31,350 nt of DNA from JANMZR01 sp031383555. Its GTDB lineage: Bacteria > Bacteroidota > Bacteroidia > Cytophagales > Spirosomataceae. Numbering within the stretch: position 1 is the first letter of the stretch; every line of letters starts with the position of its first letter. The translations under genes were made by a program, and so were the position numbers. The notes under the pieces are model-generated. The model was not told where the DNA came from and ran no database searches. It was given only the letters and a program-made list of their open reading frames with translations. Location: NCBI GenBank assembly GCA_031383555.1, contig JANMZR010000201.1, positions 1 to 31,350 on the forward strand. The letters are read 5' to 3'. This document shows, one piece after another, positions 24,477 to 30,617 of this stretch.

Positions 24477-26054
24477 ATGTTAAAAAGCCTCTTACTATTT
24501 TTTGTTATTTCATTTTCAGCAATTGGTCAAGCAATCAAAAGACCTAATATAATTATTATTTTGGTTGATGATATGGGCTGGAGTGATATTGGTTGCTATG
24601 GCGGTGAAATACCAACCCCAAACATAGATAAATTGGCCAAAAAAGGCTTAAGATTCAAACAATTTTATAATACTGGCCGCTGCTGCCCTACTCGGGCCAG
24701 CTTACTTACTGGGCTTTATTCCCATAAAGCAGGTATTGGACATATGGCTGAAGACCCTGAAAACCCTGGCAAAAATCAATGGGGAACTCCTGGATATCAA
24801 GGGTTTTTAAATAGAAATAGTGTTACCATTGCTGAGGTTCTTAAAACCTACGGCTACAATACCTATATGGCAGGAAAGTGGCATGTAGGCATGGATCAAA
24901 AAGAAAAGTGGCCTTTGCAACGAGGTTTTGATAGGTTTTACGGTCATTTGGCAGGGGCCACTAGCTATTTCAAACCTCAGGGTGGTAGAGGTTTATGGTC
25001 AGACAATGAAAAGCTACCTATTCCTACTCAACCAAATTATTACACTACTGATGCTTTTACCGATTTTGGAATAAAATTTCTAAAAGAAAACAAAAACGAA
25101 AAGCCATTTTTTTTATATCTGGCTTATAATGCGCCACACTGGCCGCTTCATGCTAAAAAGGAAGACATCCAAAAATTTAAAGATTTTTATAAAAATGGCT
25201 GGGATGAGGTAAGAAAACAAAGGCTTGCTAAACAAAAAAAAATTGGGTTAATAGATGCGAATTTCAGTTTATCTGTAAGAGATAGTCGAGTACGAGCTTG
25301 GGAGAAATTAAGTAAAACTGAACAAGACACTGTAGCCTACCGAATGGCAGTATATGCCGCACAAGTGCATGCAGTTGATTATAATGTTGGAAAATTACTG
25401 AATCACTTGGAAAATACTAATACCCTACAAAACACACTAATTTTATTTTTGGCCGATAATGGTGCATGCGCTGAAAACTACCATGAATTAGGCACACAGG
25501 AATTTAAAATGATAAATAATCCAGATTACGCCGGACCCGTTTCATACGGCATAGGATGGGCCAATGCTTCTAATACGCCATTTTTTGAATATAAAGTAAA
25601 ACCTTATGAAGGCGGAATAGCCACACCAATGATTGTACATTTCCCTAATAATATAAAAAATAAAGGAAAGTTTACCAATGAAGTTGGACACTTAATTGAT
25701 ATTATGCCAACTGTAATTGAAGCAGCTGGAGCTAGTTACCCAAAAAAATTTCATGACAATAAAGAAATATATCCGATGGCAGGGAAAAGCCTGTTAGGTG
25801 TAATTTCAAGAAATACCAAATTGGATCGGGAGTATCTTTTTTGGGAACATCAAGAATTTTGCGCAGTGCGAAAAGGAGATTTTAAAGCTGTTAAAAAAAT
25901 AGATGAAAGTCAATGGCAACTATATAACCTAAAAAGTGACCGAGCCGAACAATTTAATATTGCTGATAAAAATATAGAATTGGTAAATGAAATGAATATA
26001 AAATGGCAAGACTGGGCAATGGAAAATAATGTTTTGAATAAAAAATTAAAATGA
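24477..26054 (+). CDS. Secreted S1-family sulfatase (arylsulfatase-like)
   Basis: Hydrolyses sulfate esters in the periplasm. The 525 residues start with a signal peptide (MLKSLLLFFVISFSAIGQ). Calcium-binding D31-D32 follow in ILVDDMGWSD. The sulfatase signature is CCPTRASLLTG, in which C69 is the residue expected to become formylglycine (C-x-P-x-R). Later landmarks are GKWHVG (K134, H136) and FLADNGACAEN. The C-terminal half has the usual VRKGDFKAVKK and LYNLKSDRAEQFN. The GRCCPTRASLLTGLYSHKAG region resembles the S1_4 subfamily. It needs an anaerobic or aerobic FGly-generating enzyme encoded elsewhere. It probably shares an mRNA with the upstream propeller protein. Confidence 0.95.
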   Translation: MLKSLLLFFVISFSAIGQAIKRPNIIIILVDDMGWSDIGCYGGEIPTPNIDKLAKKGLRFKQFYNTGRCCPTRASLLTGLYSHKAGIGHMAEDPENPGKNQWGTPGYQGFLNRNSVTIAEVLKTYGYNTYMAGKWHVGMDQKEKWPLQRGFDRFYGHLAGATSYFKPQGGRGLWSDNEKLPIPTQPNYYTTDAFTDFGIKFLKENKNEKPFFLYLAYNAPHWPLHAKKEDIQKFKDFYKNGWDEVRKQRLAKQKKIGLIDANFSLSVRDSRVRAWEKLSKTEQDTVAYRMAVYAAQVHAVDYNVGKLLNHLENTNTLQNTLILFLADNGACAENYHELGTQEFKMINNPDYAGPVSYGIGWANASNTPFFEYKVKPYEGGIATPMIVHFPNNIKNKGKFTNEVGHLIDIMPTVIEAAGASYPKKFHDNKEIYPMAGKSLLGVISRNTKLDREYLFWEHQEFCAVRKGDFKAVKKIDESQWQLYNLKSDRAEQFNIADKNIELVNEMNIKWQDWAMENNVLNKKLK

Positions 26055-26094
26055 AATTGCTAAAACCAATAAATTTCAAAGTTATAATCAGCTT

Positions 26095-26721
26095 TTAATT
26101 AAAAAAACCTGTTGCTCTTATTACAAGGGGGCTGTTATTGAAAGAACCTGAAAATGAGGTAGTATAATTGTAATTAAGATCGTAAAGCACCTGTAAGCCA
26201 TATCCACCTGCATTTCCCATACCTAAACCAACCAAAAGGCCTGGTCTAAATTTGTCATTAATTTGTAAGCCTTGAAATTGTACAGCCTCGATTTGGGCAT
26301 ATAATGGAAAATTAATTTTTTGTGTAAAAGGGATGTCCTGTCTAATATAAGCACTATAGCCAATTAAATCGCTTTTAACTTTTGGTAGGTTTAAAGCCGT
26401 TTTTATCCTCCAAAATATAATACTTCCTCCAACGCCAACAATAGTGCTTGGGGTAAGTTTGTAACCAAGCATTGGTGAAAGACCAATTACAGTTTGAAAA
26501 TTTGAAAAAGAAAAAGGACCAAAACCTCCACCATACTTTAGCCGCTGCCTAAATGTTTGCTCATTAAGAGGAATATCTTGAATGTTTGGTTGCTCTGTAT
26601 AGCCTTCTTGTGTAATTACAACGGGCTGTGGGTCTTGCACATTGGTGCTATCTTGTGCATATATATTGACTGTAAATATTGATGAAACGATAGCAATTAG
26701 TGCTATTTTATTTATTCCCAT
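26095..26721 (-). CDS. Outer-membrane beta-barrel protein of unknown function
   Basis: A 208-residue exported protein with a signal (MGINKIALIAIVSSIFTVNIYA), a short Pro/Gln-rich segment (about 25-55) and then about eight amphipathic strands ending in FFN. Segments such as LSPMLGYKLTPSTIVGVGGS and GLLVGLGMGNAGGYGLQVLY are typical of small porin-like barrels. No enzyme motif is seen. It converges with the sulfatase gene (40 bp apart) and diverges from uvrA. I do not recognise the family. Confidence 0.75.
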   Translation of the reverse strand: MGINKIALIAIVSSIFTVNIYAQDSTNVQDPQPVVITQEGYTEQPNIQDIPLNEQTFRQRLKYGGGFGPFSFSNFQTVIGLSPMLGYKLTPSTIVGVGGSIIFWRIKTALNLPKVKSDLIGYSAYIRQDIPFTQKINFPLYAQIEAVQFQGLQINDKFRPGLLVGLGMGNAGGYGLQVLYDLNYNYTTSFSGSFNNSPLVIRATGFFN

Positions 26722-26893
26722 TGGTTAAATTTTATATATATTCAGGAAAACGAAATTTTGTATGAAATGTTATTTAACATCAAAAGTACCAAATTAAATT
26801 TTGATTAAAAAAAGTCAACTCATTTCTAATTTTTTATAATTCAATTTGAAATAAAACTTAAATTCAAATATAGCTTTTGGCATAACAATTGAG

Positions 26894-26901
26894 TAATTTT
26901 G
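26894..26901 (+). promoter_or_regulatory. Candidate -7 box directly before uvrA
   Basis: TAATTTTG fits TAnnTTTG but ends only 4 bp before the uvrA ATG, so a transcript from it would be leaderless or nearly so. A TTTTG at 26875-26879 is only 14 bp upstream, too short for a normal -33. A second reading uses ATAGCTTTTG (26870-26879, one base too long) with TTTG at 26845-26848. Confidence 0.35.
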
Positions 26902-26905
26902 CAAA

Positions 26906-29815
26906 ATGTACGAAAAATTGTCGTTTACCCCTGCCAACATTACGGAACTTGACCCCAAAAAGTTTATTCTCATTAAAGGTGCCAGGGTAAATAATTTAAA
27001 AAATCTAGATGTGGCTATCCCACGCAATAAGCTGGTAGTAATCACTGGCTTATCGGGTTCTGGTAAGTCGTCATTGGCATTTGATACTTTATTTGCTGAA
27101 GGCCAAAGGATGTATGTTGAGAGTTTAAGTAGCTATGCGAGGCAGTTTTTGGGCAGGATGGAAAAGCCTGAAGTCGATTGGATTAGAGGAATATCGCCTG
27201 CTATTGCTATTGAGCAAAAAGTGGCCACAAAAAACCCGAGGTCAACTGTGGGTACAACGACCGAAATATATGATTATTTAAAGTTGCTTTTTGCTCGTAC
27301 AGGCGATACAATTTCTCCTATTTCTGGGAAAAAAGTAAAAAAAGATACAGTAACTGATGTAGTAAATTATATTTTGGCACATGATGAGGGCGCAAAAGCA
27401 ATCATCAGCTCCCCAGTGCATTTAAAAGACGGCCGAAAGCTAGAAGCTGAACTGCAAATACTTGTACAAAAGGGCTTTACGAGAATAGTTTTTGATGGTG
27501 AAATACTATTTTTAGAAGAGATTTTAGATAAAAAAACGCAATATGCGGAGCTATTAAAAACAAAAAACCCTGAAAAGCATATTCAAATACTTATCGATAG
27601 GGTAGTTGTAAAAAAGGATGATGAAGAAACTCAATTTAGAATTTCAGATTCGGTACAAACAACATTTTTCGAAGGTGAGGGTATATGTTTTGTGGAAATA
27701 ATTGGACAAGAAAAAAAGACTTTTTCCGATAAATTTGAATTGGATGGTATCGTTTTTGAAATACCAACTTTGAACCTTTTTAGCTTTAACAATCCATATG
27801 GTGCCTGCCGCCGATGTGAAGGCTTTGGTCGAGTATTGGGCATTGATCCTGATTTAGTAATTCCAGATAAAAATCTATCGCTTTTTGAAGGGGCAATTGC
27901 ACCTTGGCGATCCGAAAAAATGGGTGAATGGCTGGTTCCACTCACAAAAAATGGGATCAAATTCAATTTCCCCATTCATAGACCTTACAAAGATTTAACA
28001 CAAGTTCAAAAAGATTTGCTATGGACAGGTAATCAATATTTTCAAGGTTTGGATGCCTTTTTTGCTTATTTAGAAGCAGAAACTTACAAAATTCAATACC
28101 GTGTAATGCTTTCCCGCTATCGAGGGCGCACAACCTGCCCCGAATGCCGTGGTTCAAGACTAAGAAAAGACGCTAGTTATGTGAAAATCGACGGGAAATC
28201 TATAACAGACATTGTACTTCTTCCAATTTCGGAAGTTTCCATTTTTTTTAAAAAAATAAAGCTAAACCCTACTCAAAAAGAGGTTTCCAAAAGGATTTTG
28301 ATTGAAATTGACAATCGTCTCAAATTCATGGAAGAGGTTGGTTTGGGATATTTAACACTCAACAGACTTACCAATTCCCTTTCAGGCGGGGAATACCAAC
28401 GAATAAAATTGGCCACGTCGCTCGGTTCAGCTTTGGTGGGTTCCATGTATATTTTGGACGAACCTTCAATAGGCTTGCATCCTCGTGATACTCAGCGACT
28501 TATTGGCGTTTTAAAAACCCTTCGTGATATTGGCAATACTGTAATTGTGGTGGAACATGAGGAGGAAGTTATGCAAGCTGCCGATGAAATTATTGACATT
28601 GGGCCTGAGGCGGGCACACATGGAGGAAGCTTGGTTTTTCAAGGAAATAATGCGGATATTTTGAAGCTAAATGATAGTTTGAGCCATAGCCACACAATCA
28701 ATTTCTTAAAAAACTTAGACCAAATAGAAATACCCAAATTCAGGAGAAAATCAACGGCTCATATTGAAATAAAAGGAGGCAGAGAAAACAATCTTAAGGA
28801 TATTTCCGTAAAATTTCCGTTGGGAATTTTGACAATTGTTTCTGGAGTATCTGGCTCTGGAAAAAGTACTTTGGTTAGGAAAATACTCTTTCCTGCGCTA
28901 GGCAGGCTTTTGGGTACTTATTCTGATGAGGCTGGGAAGTTTGGCGAACTCGATGGCAGTACAAATAAAATTGCAGCTGTAGAAATGATTGACCAAAACC
29001 CAATTGGAAAGTCAAGTCGCTCAAATCCTGTAACTTATATAAAAGCTTATGACCATATTAGGTTAATGTTTTCAGAGTTACCAATTGCAAAAAATAGAGG
29101 TTATAAGCCAGCTCATTTCTCTTTCAATGTGGAAGGAGGTCGCTGTGAAACTTGCCAAGGAGAAGGGGAAATAACCATAGAAATGCAGTTCATGGCGGAC
29201 GTAAGGTTGCTCTGCGAAAGTTGTGGGGGGAAAAGATTCAAGCAAGAAATTTTGGACGTTAAATACGTTTCTAATTTTTCCAAAGAAATATCAGCTACAA
29301 ATGCTGAAACATTTTCAGTAGATATTGCTGATGTATTGAATATGACCATTGACGATGCCATAGATTTTTTCAGAAAACCCGAACCTAAATTGGCAGATAA
29401 ACTATTGCCCTTACAAGAAGTTGGCTTGGGATATATTCGACTCGGGCAGAGCTCAAATACGCTCTCAGGCGGAGAAGCGCAACGAGTTAAATTAGCGAGT
29501 TTTTTAGGAAAAGGAAATTCTAACAAAGGAAAAACCCTCTTTATTTTTGATGAACCAACCACAGGCTTGCATTTTCACGACATAAAAAAACTACTCAAAG
29601 CCATCAATGCATTAGTTGAGCAAGGAGACTCAGTGATAATAATTGAGCATAACATGGAAATTATAAAATGTGCCGATTGGATAATTGACCTTGGCCCAGA
29701 AGGCGGTGATACAGGTGGTTTTGTGGAGTTTGAAGGTACGCCTGAGCAAATGGTTACTTCAATGAAAAATACGAACCATACCTCAAGATTTTTGAAAGAA
29801 AAATTAAAAGTTTAA
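26906..29815 (+). CDS. uvrA: Excinuclease ABC subunit A
   Basis: Damage-recognition ATPase of nucleotide excision repair. The 969 residues contain two ABC ATPase modules. The first has Walker A GLSGSGKSS (48-56), VESLSSYARQFLGRM, signature LSGGEYQRIKLA and Walker B YILDEPSIGLHPRD. The second has VSGVSGSGKST, signature LSGGEAQRVKLA and FIFDEPTTGLHFHD. Zinc-type cysteines are in NPYGACRRCEGFG, TTCPECRGSR and the C-terminal GGRCETCQGEGE...LCESCGG. The usual first Cys pair after the Q-loop region is replaced by ISPISGKKVKKD, so the N-terminal zinc site is degenerate. This may mark the Bacteroidota UvrA paralogue type. The start is the only ATG before the conserved FILIKGARVNNLKN. Confidence 0.95.
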   Translation: MYEKLSFTPANITELDPKKFILIKGARVNNLKNLDVAIPRNKLVVITGLSGSGKSSLAFDTLFAEGQRMYVESLSSYARQFLGRMEKPEVDWIRGISPAIAIEQKVATKNPRSTVGTTTEIYDYLKLLFARTGDTISPISGKKVKKDTVTDVVNYILAHDEGAKAIISSPVHLKDGRKLEAELQILVQKGFTRIVFDGEILFLEEILDKKTQYAELLKTKNPEKHIQILIDRVVVKKDDEETQFRISDSVQTTFFEGEGICFVEIIGQEKKTFSDKFELDGIVFEIPTLNLFSFNNPYGACRRCEGFGRVLGIDPDLVIPDKNLSLFEGAIAPWRSEKMGEWLVPLTKNGIKFNFPIHRPYKDLTQVQKDLLWTGNQYFQGLDAFFAYLEAETYKIQYRVMLSRYRGRTTCPECRGSRLRKDASYVKIDGKSITDIVLLPISEVSIFFKKIKLNPTQKEVSKRILIEIDNRLKFMEEVGLGYLTLNRLTNSLSGGEYQRIKLATSLGSALVGSMYILDEPSIGLHPRDTQRLIGVLKTLRDIGNTVIVVEHEEEVMQAADEIIDIGPEAGTHGGSLVFQGNNADILKLNDSLSHSHTINFLKNLDQIEIPKFRRKSTAHIEIKGGRENNLKDISVKFPLGILTIVSGVSGSGKSTLVRKILFPALGRLLGTYSDEAGKFGELDGSTNKIAAVEMIDQNPIGKSSRSNPVTYIKAYDHIRLMFSELPIAKNRGYKPAHFSFNVEGGRCETCQGEGEITIEMQFMADVRLLCESCGGKRFKQEILDVKYVSNFSKEISATNAETFSVDIADVLNMTIDDAIDFFRKPEPKLADKLLPLQEVGLGYIRLGQSSNTLSGGEAQRVKLASFLGKGNSNKGKTLFIFDEPTTGLHFHDIKKLLKAINALVEQGDSVIIIEHNMEIIKCADWIIDLGPEGGDTGGFVEFEGTPEQMVTSMKNTNHTSRFLKEKLKV

Positions 29816-29866
29816 TTCAACATTTCATCAATTTATTCCCATTTTTTTTCTTTTTAGTAAATTATA

Positions 29867-29934
29867 CCGTAAAAATACTGTGGAATTTCGGGTATTTTTA
29901 CCCTTTCAGTTTTATATTTTGAATGCTAGTTTTG
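29867..29934 (+). promoter_or_regulatory. Unit A promoter and upstream element
   Basis: -7 box TAGTTTTG at 29927-29934. The -33 region ACCCTTTCAG begins 27 bp upstream of it, as in the other units. The upstream element contains perfect inverted 10-bp arms GTAAAAATAC (29869-29878) and GTATTTTTAC (29892-29901), a possible operator. Its hairpin form could also mark the end of the uvrA transcript. Confidence 0.6.
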
Positions 29935-29939
29935 TATTA

Positions 29940-30077
29940 GTATTTAATCTGAACCATTAAGAATTATGAACCCTAAATATTATATGAACCTCAAATATTA
30001 TAATTAATTTCGAACCCTCAAAAAACATGGAAAATTATTGTAAATGATAGACCTCAAGCAATTGGGGTATATTTTTT
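29940..30077 (+). ncRNA. Putative small RNA A of the TGAACC array
   Basis: The predicted transcript is about 138 nt, from just after the unit A -7 box to the T tract. It carries GAACC at 29951, 29968, 29986 and 30012, in AT-rich sequence with little predicted structure, and ends in a GCAA-tetraloop hairpin. A 13-codon reading frame lies at 29966-30007 (MNPKYYMNLKYYN), probably a by-product of an 18-nt internal repeat. The 5' end is inferred from the promoter only. Function unknown. Confidence 0.6.
30051..30077 (+). terminator. Unit A rho-independent terminator
   Basis: Stem ACCTCAA/TTGGGGT (30051-30057, 30062-30068, one G-T pair) with a GCAA loop, followed by ATATTTTTTT. It has the same design as the unit B terminator. 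Confidence 0.75.
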
Positions 30078-30113
30078 TAAATAATAGGAGTATTATCAAC
30101 CTATTTTAACTTT

Positions 30114-30180
30114 CAGTACTATTACCTTTCAAATCAAGTATTTTTACTCTTTCCAGTAATAGCTTTTCGTAGTAAATTTG
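30114..30180 (+). promoter_or_regulatory. Unit B promoter and upstream element
   Basis: -7 box TAAATTTG at 30173-30180, with ACTCTTTCCA starting 27 bp before it. The upstream element CAGTACTATTACC at 30114 aligns with those of units A and C. Confidence 0.6.
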
Positions 30181-30185
30181 AATAA

Positions 30186-30332
30186 GATTTCAATTGAACC
30201 ACAATTAGAATTGAACCACGAAAAACAAGAATATAGACCCATCACAAATTTGAAACGATGAACCACATATCAAACCTCTGCGAATGAAAAAAAAGAAAAT
30301 TATGACCTCAAGAAATTGAGGTCATTTTTTTT
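30186..30332 (+). ncRNA. Putative small RNA B of the TGAACC array
   Basis: The predicted transcript is about 147 nt. TTGAACCAC occurs twice early (GAACC at 30196 and 30213), with another GAACC at 30260 and weaker relatives at TAGACCC and AAACCTC. An A-rich stretch precedes a perfect terminator. There is no plausible protein. The promoter-proximal 45 nt are close to unit C (about 39 of 45 positions by eye), suggesting a recent duplication. Function unknown. Confidence 0.62.
30302..30332 (+). terminator. Unit B rho-independent terminator
   Basis: Perfect 10-bp stem ATGACCTCAA/TTGAGGTCAT (30302-30311, 30316-30325) with a GAAA tetraloop, running into eight T. This is the clearest terminator of the array, with no gene upstream of it except the proposed RNA. 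Confidence 0.92.
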
Positions 30333-30361
30333 GAAAACTGATAAATGCATTAAAAAAAATA

Positions 30362-30429
30362 CAGTAAAATTCCCCTTATAAAACAGGTAATTCTACTCTT
30401 TTGGTAGACTTATAAACCTAGTAACTTTG
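30362..30429 (+). promoter_or_regulatory. Unit C promoter and upstream element
   Basis: -7 box TAACTTTG (30422-30429) and -33 TTTTG (30399-30403) with 18 bp between, the best consensus promoter of the three. The upstream element CAGTAAAATTCCCC at 30362 aligns with units A and B. Confidence 0.68.
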
Positions 30430-30434
30430 AATAA

Positions 30435-30617
30435 GATTTCAACTGAACCAAATTAGAAGTTGAGCCACAATTAATAACATGAACCCAAACAATAATAACT
30501 GAACCAAACATTTAAAAAAGTAAAACTCTGAACCATCATTAAAATTAATTTAGGAAAAGAATAAAAATATTTGATTTATAATTGGACATGCTCCTTAATA
30601 AATCAAATATTTTTTTT
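30435..30617 (+). ncRNA. Putative small RNA C of the TGAACC array
   Basis: The predicted transcript is about 183 nt, the longest of the three. GAACC occurs at 30445, 30481, 30501 and 30530, and GAGCC at 30462. The context is mostly TGAACCA or TGAACCC in AT-rich sequence. It ends in a different terminator from units A and B, one shared with the convergent yfhO gene. Function unknown. Confidence 0.6.
30565..30617. terminator. Bidirectional terminator between unit C and yfhO
   Basis: Perfect 15-bp arms (30565-30579, 30598-30612; core ATATTTGATTTAT) enclose an 18-nt loop. Plus-strand transcripts meet eight or more T after the stem; minus-strand transcripts meet TTTTTATTCTTTT. The yfhO stop codon (30603-30605) lies inside the hairpin. 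Confidence 0.85.

Larger units (their letters stand above)
29867..30617 (+). repeat. Tandem array of three ~248-bp units (putative small-RNA genes)
   Basis: Three diverged copies begin at 29867, 30114 and 30362, a period of 247 and 248 bp. The order in each is the same: a CxGTA element, then GTAWTTYTAC-YCTTTY at fixed distance, a TAnnTTTG box 59-60 bp from the unit start, the first GAACC 23-24 bp after the box start, further GAACC motifs, and a hairpin with a T tail. Units B and C are alike near the promoter (TTTGAATAAGATTTCAA in both); A is more diverged. There is no coding frame of useful length. The array fills nearly the whole gap between uvrA and yfhO. Confidence 0.8.

Noticed and set aside
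29113..29562. 149-codon frame antisense to uvrA
   Set aside because: Lies entirely within the second ABC module of uvrA; Ser/Pro-rich translation typical of a reverse-strand shadow.
29867..30617. CRISPR array or plasmid-type iterons
   Set aside because: The short GAACC motif is only 5-7 bp and irregularly spaced (12 to more than 40 bp), while the long 248-bp units have promoters and terminators. No cas genes, rep gene or DnaA boxes are present.
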